A DNA stretch of 64,000 bases from Actinomadura sp. HBU206391 (lineage in GTDB: Bacteria > Actinomycetota > Actinomycetes > Streptosporangiales > Streptosporangiaceae), in the NCBI RefSeq assembly GCF_014323665.1, contig NZ_JABVEB010000016.1:1-64000 (forward strand), in the 5' to 3' direction. Shown here in pieces: positions 25,578 through 32,817 of the stretch. Numbering within the stretch: the first letter of the stretch is position 1; each line of letters starts with the position of its first letter. The notes under the pieces were generated by a model. That model ran no database searches and was not told where the DNA came from. It saw only the letters and a list, made by a program, of their open reading frames with translations. The position numbers and the translations under genes were made by a program.

Positions 25578-25673
25578 TCATTTCATTTGGCGATGGCAGA
25601 TGAGCGCGACGGCAATACCGGCAAAGGCCATAAAGAGGCAAGGCCTTATCAACCACACCAAATAAAACAACAT
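25578..25673 (-). CDS. 31-aa membrane mini-protein upstream of the sigma gene
   Basis: From ATG 25673 the minus strand reads a 31-aa peptide that is almost entirely one membrane helix (MLFYLVWLIRPCLFMAFAGI then AVALICHRQMK). It ends 21 bases before the sigma-factor start, in the same direction. It is noticeably AT-richer than its neighbours (codons TTG, TTT, TAT, ATA, AGG), and AAAGAG directly precedes the ATG. It could be a leader peptide, a small regulator, or chance. No signal other than hydrophobicity and position supports it. Confidence 0.4.
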   Translation of the reverse strand: MLFYLVWLIRPCLFMAFAGIAVALICHRQMK

Positions 25674-25740
25674 CTCTTTTGTGTGCTGATTTCCCCCAGC
25701 ACCCTGATATGGAGAAGATGACACGCGGGCGTCGCCGACC

Positions 25741-25762
25741 GCCCCTGGAGAGTTCCAGGGGC
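25741..25762. other. Hairpin in the 25.68-26.06 kb region
   Basis: GCCCCTGGA-GAGT-TCCAGGGGC is a perfect 9-bp stem with a 4-nt loop. It lies in the 390-bp region between the sigma operon and the NusA-like gene. It may be a terminator, an mRNA leader or an operator. I see no other gene in this stretch. Confidence 0.4.
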
Positions 25763-26066
25763 CCATCACCCCAGCGGCCTCAAAGCGGGGGTTGCGGCTT
25801 ACGCGGGAACCGGTGGTCTTGCGGTGTTACCGTCCGGCCCATGGGCGCCTTGGCAAGGAATTGCTCGTCAGAGGTACTCATGCCTAATCGGTGTTGCCGG
25901 TGTACTTCCGAGCGGGTGGGAAGGTGCACCCCGCAGGTCGGCGAACGCCGGGTTGCGGAATCTGGAAACGCGCGGACTCTAGAGGTCAGGGGCAGGCGCG
26001 GCCCGAGATGCGGAGTGCGACCGGCCGAGCCAAGCCCCATCTGACAAACGAAAGGACCCATGACCG

Positions 26067-26843
26067 GTGCGAACGATCCTGAGCGACCTCGGTCTCGAAT
26101 CCCCGCTCGTCGGGACGACGGTGACGGCGCACATCACGTCGAGCGGTCCCGACGGATTCCGCTGCACCGTCTACGATGTCGCCACCCTCGAGCCCCGTGA
26201 GGCGGTCCTGCCGCGTGCCGATGCCTTCGATCTCCCGGAGGGTGCCGCCGCCCCGGAGCTGGCGGTGGGTGACACCGTCATCGCGCTGGTCGTCGGCGTG
26301 TCCGGTACGGCGCAGCAGGGCACCGAGCGGCTCATGCTGTCGGCCACGGCACCCGAGTTGGTCGAGCGCATCCTGTCGGGCTTCGTCGACGACATCGTCA
26401 CCGGCAAGGTCGTCATCAAGGCAGTCGCGCGCGTCGCCGGGACCAAGACGAAGGTCGCCGTGGTGCCCACCACGAAGGGCGTCGACGCTCGGGGAGCCTG
26501 CATCGGCCGGGGCGCCAGCCGGCTCAAGGGTGCCGAAAGCCTGCTGAACCGCGGTTTCGGCAGGGAGCGGCTGGAGATCATCGAGTATTCGGGCGACCCG
26601 GCCACCTTCCTGACCAACGCCATGAACCCGGTGCGGGTCACCGAGGTTCTCATTCGTGGCGACAACGCGATCGTGGCGGTCGAGGAACACCAGCTCTCGG
26701 GCGGGATCGGAGAGGGCGGGCTGAACGCCCAGCTCGCCGGGCGGCTCACTGGGCACTACGTCCGGGTCGTCAAGGCCGGCACCGACCTGCGCGAGGTGCT
26801 CCGCCAGCTCGCGACCGGCACCGGCGCCCCGGAAACCGGCTGA
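26067..26843 (+). CDS. NusA-like RNA-binding protein (S1-KH1-KH2, no N-terminal domain)
   Basis: The product is 258 aa from GTG 26067, with AAAGG 11 bases upstream. Residues about 12-100 resemble the NusA S1 domain, including the following 'ERLMLSATAPELVERI' helix. Residues about 105-175 match KH1 of NusA very clearly (KVVIKAVARVAGTKTKVAVV, then GVDARGACIG). Residues about 180-245 match KH2 (HQLSGGIGEGGLNAQLAGRL). The canonical RNA-polymerase-binding N-terminal domain (about 125 residues in bacterial NusA) is absent. In KH1 the GxxG loop reads GRGA, so the second glycine is changed; KH2 keeps GEGG. It is therefore a divergent paralogue, not the housekeeping gene. It is divergent from the sigma operon and 13 bp upstream of the Lon-type protease gene. 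A role in antitermination or RNA binding is inferred. Confidence 0.8.
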   Translation: MRTILSDLGLESPLVGTTVTAHITSSGPDGFRCTVYDVATLEPREAVLPRADAFDLPEGAAAPELAVGDTVIALVVGVSGTAQQGTERLMLSATAPELVERILSGFVDDIVTGKVVIKAVARVAGTKTKVAVVPTTKGVDARGACIGRGASRLKGAESLLNRGFGRERLEIIEYSGDPATFLTNAMNPVRVTEVLIRGDNAIVAVEEHQLSGGIGEGGLNAQLAGRLTGHYVRVVKAGTDLREVLRQLATGTGAPETG

Positions 26844-26856
26844 TGTCCCTTCCACT

Positions 26857-27825
26857 GTGAGCAACGGCGTCGTACGGAGTGACGACGAACGGGACCCGAT
26901 CCCGTTGAACCGGCGGCTGCTGTACGGCGTGGTCGCTTCTCTGGTCATGCTGGCGGGCTTCGGGGTGACCGGTTCTCCGTACCACCGCGTCGATCCAGGC
27001 CCGGTGATCCAGGTCGGCCCGCCTGCCGCCGGGTCCTGGTCAGTCATGACGGCCCACGTGCGGCACAGCAATTGGTTCCAGTGGGCGGCTGCCGAACTCA
27101 CCGGGGAACGCACCATCCGCGGCGGCGGCGACGGCTCCCCGTCGTTTGCCCGGGCGATGGACACGGCACAGACCAACGCCGTGGTGGTCGCCGCCCAGCT
27201 CGCCGCCCGCCGGACTCCGGTGGGCGGTACCGGGCTGCAGGTGATCGATGCGGGGGGCATGAGCGGACTGCGACCCCGCGACATTCTGCTGGCCGCCGGG
27301 CACGGCGAGGATCTGATCCCCTTGCGTACACACGCCGACCTCCAAGCGGTGGCCGCCCGGCGGAGCAACCTACGCGTGCTGGTCGTCCCCCTGAGTCCCG
27401 GCGACAAGTGGGGAAGCGCCGAGATCCGACGGATGCCCGCCACCCGGCTCGCGCAGATACGGGTCAGCCCGGATGTCGCGGCCACCGCCCACCCACTGGG
27501 CGCTGTGCGAGGACCGTCGGCCGGGCTCCTCCTGGCTCTGGCCCGCGTCGACGCGCTCACCCCGGGCGACCTGACCGGCGGCCGCCGCGTCGCCGGGACC
27601 GGCGCGATCACTTCCGACGGCACCGTGACCAGCGTCGGCGAGATCGCCGAGAAGGTCCGCGCCGCGGCAACGGCGCGCACGGACGTCTTCTTGGTGCCGG
27701 CCTGGCAACGGGCCACAGCGGCCGCGGCGGCCCAGGGCACCGGAGTGCGGATCGTGCCGGTCCGCTCGGCACCGGAGGCCGCCCGCTGGCTCTGCGCAAC
27801 CGGCGGCCACGCCCCGATCTGCTAA
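26857..27825 (+). CDS. Membrane-anchored Lon-type (S16) serine protease
   Basis: The product is 322 aa from GTG 26857. One N-terminal membrane helix (LLYGVVASLVMLAGFGVTG, about residues 20-38) is followed by a middle region with a degenerate PDZ-like part (GLQVIDAGGMSGLRPRDILL). The C-terminal S16 domain has the catalytic serine in 'GAVRGPSAGLLLAL' and the lysine in 'SVGEIAEKVRAA', with the intervening 'GTGAITSDGTV' typical of Lon and YlbL-type proteases. There is no AAA domain. YlbL-like enzymes act outside or at the membrane. Here it is probably co-transcribed with the NusA-like gene and may process a secretion component or the tail-anchored sigma partner (inference). Confidence 0.85.
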   Translation: MSNGVVRSDDERDPIPLNRRLLYGVVASLVMLAGFGVTGSPYHRVDPGPVIQVGPPAAGSWSVMTAHVRHSNWFQWAAAELTGERTIRGGGDGSPSFARAMDTAQTNAVVVAAQLAARRTPVGGTGLQVIDAGGMSGLRPRDILLAAGHGEDLIPLRTHADLQAVAARRSNLRVLVVPLSPGDKWGSAEIRRMPATRLAQIRVSPDVAATAHPLGAVRGPSAGLLLALARVDALTPGDLTGGRRVAGTGAITSDGTVTSVGEIAEKVRAAATARTDVFLVPAWQRATAAAAAQGTGVRIVPVRSAPEAARWLCATGGHAPIC

Positions 27826-27884
27826 AGCCTGTTTCCTGGGCAGCGTCTTCCCATGGCGAGTACTTCTCGGAGTTGCCTAACACC

Positions 27885-28049
27885 ATGAGGACGCAACAGC
27901 GACTCCGTCTCGATGAGGTCCCTGTGCCGATTCACACCCTCCGCTTCGCCGTAGGCGTTAAGCCCCCTCCGAGTGTCTACCCAACCGGGGCGAACACACC
28001 GCCCGGCGAAAGACAGTTGCCGCTTCCTAAGAAGTCTGGACAGTCATGA
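27885..28049 (+). CDS. Possible small 54-aa protein
   Basis: ATG 27885 opens a 54-codon frame (MRTQQRLRLDEVPVPIHTLR and onward, Pro/Lys-rich, no helix). It ends in an ATGA overlap with the frame that begins at 28046 and leads into the next small gene. The overlap hints at coupling, but the ribosome-binding site is weak (CGGAG, 13 bases away) and the composition is unconvincing. The rest of 27826-28126 shows nothing else. Confidence 0.25.
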   Translation: MRTQQRLRLDEVPVPIHTLRFAVGVKPPPSVYPTGANTPPGERQLPLPKKSGQS

Positions 28050-28126
28050 CTAAGAGCCGGGAAACACGGACGGCTCCTACTGACGGCAATGGCCCGTCAC
28101 ATCACCCCGAGAGAAAAGAGTCACAC

Positions 28127-28231
28127 ATGTCGGACAACAACCACCAGCACGTGTGGATACCGCAGGGGACCACGCCGAACGGGCAGATCGTGTACACCTG
28201 CAACGGTTGCGGAGGGTCCAAGGTCGAGTGA
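28127..28231 (+). CDS. 34-aa CxxC mini-protein
   Basis: ATG 28127 lies 6 bases after GAGAGAAAAGAG, a much better site than that of the in-frame ATG at 28046. The 34-aa peptide has an HQHVWIPQGT part, a beta-like 'QIVYTCNGCGG' and a basic/acidic end. The CxxC and the N-terminal histidines suggest a metal-binding knuckle. A strong terminator follows. No family name can be given. Confidence 0.55.
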   Translation: MSDNNHQHVWIPQGTTPNGQIVYTCNGCGGSKVE

Positions 28232-28317
28232 ACTGGTCCCGGCTTGGGCGCCCCTACCTGGGGGACGGCCAGTGACCTGACGAAGCGTCAACGGGGTTTC
28301 CCCGAGGGCGCATAACT

Positions 28318-28362
28318 AGCCTCGACGTACGCCGCATTGCGGCGTACGTCGAGGCTCCTCTT
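28318..28362. terminator. Strong intrinsic terminator
   Basis: A near-perfect 18-19-bp stem (28318-28336 with 28338-28356, tight loop) is followed by CCTCTTTT. It lies between the convergent mini-protein and FHA genes and would end transcription of the secretion locus. Confidence 0.9.
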
Positions 28363-28512
28363 TTCACGGCTCTGTAACCCGTCGATGTGTGCACCGTGGT
28401 CGCCGCGCCGCCCGGTCTGAATGTGCAGGCGGTCTGCTGCCCGGCAATGCCGGCTCGGGGGAATCGGGAGCCTCAAGCTGACGACTGGTACCTGAAAGAA
28501 TCGGCCTGATCG

Positions 28513-29271
28513 TTAGGTGTCGGTCGTCCGGGGTGGGCGGCGGGTGGGGAGTAGGGACAGGTGTTCCTCGCGGACCAGGCCGAAGCGCAGGGCGACGTCC
28601 ACCACGGCCGCTCGTTTGCCGTCCTGCCGCTCCTCTTCGAAGGGCTGCTTGACGCGCAATTTCTGTTCGGCGAGGTAATCGATGTGGAAGTTGACCGCTC
28701 GCAGGGTGGGGTTGCAGTCGGGCGACGCGCTGAGGCGTTCCACGACCTGACGCGAGGTGGGGACCGCGGTCGAGGACTCGTCCCGTAGCCGCGGTTCGCA
28801 GAGGGCCACCAAGACGAGGAAATAGATCGCGTCCTGGTCGAGGGAAAAGGCCGAGATGGTCGAGGAGCCGTCCGGTTCGGGCAGCTCGAGGTCGACCGAT
28901 TCCAGGTACATGTGCTGGGGCGCGTACACCTGGAAGGAGGCGGTCGGGCCCTGGGTGGTGAGCACGACGCGGGAGAACTCGAAGGGCACCGGGCAGGAGG
29001 CGCGTCGCGGGGGGATCCGCAGATACTCTCCCGCGCCCTCCGGATTCTCCACCACGAAGGTGCGGTCGTTGCTGAAGTTGCTGAGCCGCCAGTGGTCGTC
29101 GACGGCGAGGATCTCTCCGGCCAGGCGCGGAATCGTGGGATTGTCCAGGTGCAGGTCGACCAGGCGACCGGGTGCGCCGCGTCCGAATCTGAGGGTCTCG
29201 CCCGGCGCCAGTTCCTTGCGTACCGGGTCGCGACGCGAGTCCGATGGCAGATACACCAGAACGCCCGACAC
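28513..29271 (-). CDS. FHA-domain protein
   Basis: I take GTG 29271 as the start (VSGVLVYLPSDSRR), with GAGGTG upstream; the product is 252 aa. Residues about 22-90 form an FHA phosphothreonine-binding domain: LRFGRG, 'NPTIPRLAGEI' in place of the usual S-R-H strand, then 'WRLSNFSNDRTFV'. The remainder is helical and ends in a winged-helix-like part ('YLAEQKLRVKQPFEEER', 'DVALRFGLVREEHL'). FHA proteins read Thr phosphorylation by Hanks-type kinases, and such a kinase gene starts 120 bp away on the other strand. The usual His of the FHA core is not evident, so phosphopeptide binding should be treated as likely, not certain. Confidence 0.75.
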   Translation of the reverse strand: MSGVLVYLPSDSRRDPVRKELAPGETLRFGRGAPGRLVDLHLDNPTIPRLAGEILAVDDHWRLSNFSNDRTFVVENPEGAGEYLRIPPRRASCPVPFEFSRVVLTTQGPTASFQVYAPQHMYLESVDLELPEPDGSSTISAFSLDQDAIYFLVLVALCEPRLRDESSTAVPTSRQVVERLSASPDCNPTLRAVNFHIDYLAEQKLRVKQPFEEERQDGKRAAVVDVALRFGLVREEHLSLLPTRRPPRTTDT

Positions 29272-29390
29272 GCCGTCACCTCGTGGAACTCGTCCGATGG
29301 GGGAGCGTTTATCCCGTAGAGACGCTACCCGGGATCTTCCGCCGTCTATTCTGCCCACCGGGCACGCCTAGTCCTTCGAGGGGGAGCGGA

Positions 29391-31415
29391 ATGGAGCCGT
29401 TGCGCGCGGATGATCCGGCGCGGATCGGTGACTACCGGCTGGTCGCGCGGCTGGGGGCGGGGGCGATGGGCCGTGTGTTCTTGGGGCAGGGCCCATCTGG
29501 AGACCCCGTCGCGGTGAAGGTCGTCCACGCGCGCTTCGCTCATCGCCAGGACCGCCGCGAGCGGTTCGCCCGGGAGATCGCCGCCGTGCGCGGCATCGAC
29601 GCGGCGTACGTCGCGCCGGTGGTGGACCACGACGCGAGCGCGGCCGAGCCCTGGCTGGCCACCGCCTATCTGCCCGGCCTCACGCTGCGGCAGGTGGTGG
29701 AGCTGCACGGCCCGCTGCCCGCGCCGTCAGTGCGCGCCCTCGGGGCGGGGTTGGCGAGGGCGCTGACGGCGATCCATCGGGCCGGTGTCCTGCACCGGGA
29801 CCTCAAGCCGTCGAACCTGGTGCTCACGCCGGACGGTCCGCGGGTGGTGGACTTCGGCATCGCCCGCCCCGACGGAGCCGACACGATCACCGTGCCCGGG
29901 TCGCTGCTCGGCACCCCCGGCTACATCCCGCCCGAGCGGATTCGCGATCGGCGCTCGGGACGGGAAGGCGACGTCTTCGCCTTCGGTGCCGTGCTGGTGT
30001 ACGCCGCCACGGGAGAAGGGCCGTTCGGCGCCGGCTCGGCGCCGGCGCTGCTCTACCGCACGCAGTCCGAGGAGCCTCGGCTGGACGCGCTGCGTGCGGC
30101 CGTGGACGATCCGGGGCTCACCGAGATCATCATGAGTTGTCTCGCTCGTGACCCCAGGCGACGTCCCACGGCCGAGGAGCTGACCCAACGATTCACCGAG
30201 GCGCCCGACCCGGTGGGCACACGGTGGCTGCCCGACGAGGTGGCCGCGAGCGTCACCGGCGCAGGTGGTCCCCCAAGGCCGCCGCATGCGCCGGGCGGGA
30301 GGCGTACCCGGCGGACCGTTCTCGCACTCGGCGCCACCGGCGCCGTTCTGGCGACGCTCGGACCGTCGGCGTACGGCGCGTTCTCGGCAGGGGTCCGGCA
30401 GCCGACCAAGGACCGGACGCCGCTCTGGACCTACAGCAGTCCCGACAGTGGGAACGAGCACTGGTTCACCAGGCCCACCGTCGTCGGGGACATGGTCTAC
30501 CTCAGCTCGACCATGGGCGTGCATGCGCTGAACTGCGCGCGGGGCGAGTTGTCGTGGACGGCCAACCGAGGCATGCCCGTTCGTTCGAGCGCCACGGTGC
30601 TGAGGGCGGGAACGGTGCTGAGGGAGGGAACGGTGCTGTTCAGCGACGGATGGCTGTGGGCTCGACGCGCCACTGATGGATCCCCCGAACCTGACTGGCA
30701 GGAGCCATGGGTCGGTATCACCGGCGCCCCGGCCGCGGGCGGCGATCAGGTCTTCCTGTTCGACACTGTCGGCTACCTGTCGGCCTATGACGGCGGTACG
30801 GGTCGCCGCCGGTGGAGGCTGCGCCTCGTCAAGCCCGGCGCGGGCGGTGACATCGACCCGGTCCGCGCCCAGGGTGGCCTTGATCCGATGATCGCGGGCG
30901 GTCTCGTCTACGCCGCGCCGGGCGGCGTGTTCGCGGTCGATCCCAAAGTCCGGGCCGTGAGGTGGCGGTTCGGCGAAGGCACCGCCGCACCGGCGATTCA
31001 CGGCGGCCTGTTGTACACCGCGGGTGCCGATCGCGTACACGCTCTGAACGCGGCCAGTGGCGCCGTGCGCTGGAGCCGTGACGTCGGCGCTCGGATATCG
31101 AGCGGTGTGACGGTCGCCGACGGCCTGGTGTTCGCGGGCGACGACTCCGGACGCCTGCACGCCCTGGACGCCGCGACCGGACGACCGCGCTGGCGCTTCG
31201 ACACCAACGGGCCACTGCGCGCCGCCCCGGCGGCCGCTCCGGGCACGGTCTTCGCCGGGTCGGACAACGATCGTCTCTACGCGATCACGACGGCAGATGG
31301 GAGAGTGCGTTGGAGCCATCCAGTGGGACGCCAGACCGAGGTCCACGCCCAGGTATGGCGCGACCGGGTCTTGGTATGCGGTGACCTCACCCGGCTCTAC
31401 GCCTTCCAGGTATGA
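29391..31415 (+). CDS. Ser/Thr protein kinase with external PQQ-type propeller
   Basis: The product is 674 aa from ATG 29391, with GGGGGAG upstream. The N-terminal kinase (residues about 15-270) has a Gly loop (LGAGAMGRV), the VAIK-type lysine (VAVKVVH), HRDLKPSN, DFG (VVDFGIA) and GTPGYIPPE. A transmembrane helix (TVLALGATGAVLATLG, near residue 310) separates it from a beta-propeller of repeated 'G...W..........ALD..TG...W' blades (for example LHALDAATGRPRWRF). The propeller probably senses an external ligand or folds as a docking domain. An ATGA overlap joins it to the next gene. Confidence 0.9.
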   Translation: MEPLRADDPARIGDYRLVARLGAGAMGRVFLGQGPSGDPVAVKVVHARFAHRQDRRERFAREIAAVRGIDAAYVAPVVDHDASAAEPWLATAYLPGLTLRQVVELHGPLPAPSVRALGAGLARALTAIHRAGVLHRDLKPSNLVLTPDGPRVVDFGIARPDGADTITVPGSLLGTPGYIPPERIRDRRSGREGDVFAFGAVLVYAATGEGPFGAGSAPALLYRTQSEEPRLDALRAAVDDPGLTEIIMSCLARDPRRRPTAEELTQRFTEAPDPVGTRWLPDEVAASVTGAGGPPRPPHAPGGRRTRRTVLALGATGAVLATLGPSAYGAFSAGVRQPTKDRTPLWTYSSPDSGNEHWFTRPTVVGDMVYLSSTMGVHALNCARGELSWTANRGMPVRSSATVLRAGTVLREGTVLFSDGWLWARRATDGSPEPDWQEPWVGITGAPAAGGDQVFLFDTVGYLSAYDGGTGRRRWRLRLVKPGAGGDIDPVRAQGGLDPMIAGGLVYAAPGGVFAVDPKVRAVRWRFGEGTAAPAIHGGLLYTAGADRVHALNAASGAVRWSRDVGARISSGVTVADGLVFAGDDSGRLHALDAATGRPRWRFDTNGPLRAAPAAAPGTVFAGSDNDRLYAITTADGRVRWSHPVGRQTEVHAQVWRDRVLVCGDLTRLYAFQV

Positions 31416-32815
31416 GTACCGGTGAGTCCGGCCGGCTGAGCCGGCGCCGCGCGATCGCAGGGCTGGCCGGAGCCGCGATCGCCGGAAGCGCGACCGTCTG
31501 GCCCCTGCGCGAAGAACAGGACGCGTATCCGAGCATCCCCGCTCCGGACGGGCCGCTGCTGTGGACGGCCGAGGTGAAGCTCGCCGCGGATGAATTCTTC
31601 GGGCCGGTCACCGCGGGGCACCTGCTGCTGGTCGAGCGGCCGTTCGCCGCGCGAGGACGAGAGCGGTGGACCGTACTGTCGTGTCTGGACACCGGGACAG
31701 GACGCCGGCTTTGGTCGGTCTCCCTCGGGCCTTCTACGGCGAGGCTGCAGAAGGTGGTCGTCGCCGGCTCCGTCGTACTGGCGCGGACGTATGAGGCCCT
31801 GCACGCGTTCGACCTTCACACGGGACGCCTGCTTTGGCGCCGGGAGCGGAACACGGGGGGTTCGGCGTCCCTCACGGTGACGGTCGGCGGGGGCCTCGTC
31901 CACGACAGCGGTGATGAGGAGAACGCGGTCTCGACGACCACGTCAAGGCATGCTCTGCACGCCTATGAGGTGGGCAGCGGACGCTTGCGCTGGACGACGG
32001 TCGTCCAGCCGCGTGTGGTGACGGCGGACGCCCCGATCTACGCGGCGGGGTCGCTGCTCGGTACCGCCGTCATGTCGGGCGTGTCCCGGAACTCGGAGAC
32101 GTTCGCCTACGCCGTGGACGCGACCACCGGTGAACAACGCTGGTCGCGACGCCTCGGCGTATGGGACTCGGGGCCGGGCTCCGGCGTGGCCCATGCCGCG
32201 GGCACCTTCTATGTCTTCTCAAGGGGACGCGGCGTTCTGCATGCCGTGGACGTGTCCACCGGAAGGATTCGATGGCAGGTTCGGCCGAGACCGCGTTCCG
32301 GTGGAGGCGCCGGCCTTTCCGTCGGTGAGAGGACGCTCGACGCAGGCGTCCCCGTGGTCGCCGGTACGACCGTCTATGTGTGCGACGAGCACGGCGTTCT
32401 GCACGCCTTCGACGTGCGTGACGGTCGGCGGCGCTGGGCCTTCGGCACCGACGCCAGGCCGTCGAAGGTGCACATGGTTCCCGAGCCGCGGACCGGGGAT
32501 GGCCAGGTGTACTTCCGGGCCAGTCACACCGGTAGGAGCAACAGCACCCTGTACGCTTTGGGCGCCGACGAGAGACGGCCCCGCTGGCAGCGGCGCGCCG
32601 ACGGCTCCTACAGTGGCCCGCTCGTGTCCGGGAACATGCTGCATGTGTCGGACGGGGACGCCATCACCGGGTACGACCCGATCGACGGGTCGGTCCGTCG
32701 TCGCGTGGACCTCAGGGCCCTCGGCGCGGCCGGGACAACCGAACTGGTCACCGACGGTGCGAATGTCTATGCCCTTTCCGGCGTCCAGGTCCTCGCCCTC
32801 CGCCTGGAGAGCTGA
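31412..32815 (+). CDS. Exported PQQ-like beta-propeller protein
   Basis: The product is 467 aa. ATG 31412 overlaps the kinase stop. The N-terminus SRRRAIAGLAGAAIAGSA is a twin-arginine-type signal, so export is likely. The rest is a propeller of PQQ-like repeats with the 'LDxxTGxxLW' motif several times (for example CLDTGTGRRLWSV, AFDLHTGRLLWRR, AVDVSTGRIRWQV). It is essentially the sensor half of the flanking kinases without a kinase domain. It might form a complex with them or compete for the same ligand (inference). Confidence 0.8.
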   Translation: MSTGESGRLSRRRAIAGLAGAAIAGSATVWPLREEQDAYPSIPAPDGPLLWTAEVKLAADEFFGPVTAGHLLLVERPFAARGRERWTVLSCLDTGTGRRLWSVSLGPSTARLQKVVVAGSVVLARTYEALHAFDLHTGRLLWRRERNTGGSASLTVTVGGGLVHDSGDEENAVSTTTSRHALHAYEVGSGRLRWTTVVQPRVVTADAPIYAAGSLLGTAVMSGVSRNSETFAYAVDATTGEQRWSRRLGVWDSGPGSGVAHAAGTFYVFSRGRGVLHAVDVSTGRIRWQVRPRPRSGGGAGLSVGERTLDAGVPVVAGTTVYVCDEHGVLHAFDVRDGRRRWAFGTDARPSKVHMVPEPRTGDGQVYFRASHTGRSNSTLYALGADERRPRWQRRADGSYSGPLVSGNMLHVSDGDAITGYDPIDGSVRRRVDLRALGAAGTTELVTDGANVYALSGVQVLALRLES

Positions 32816-32817
32816 CG

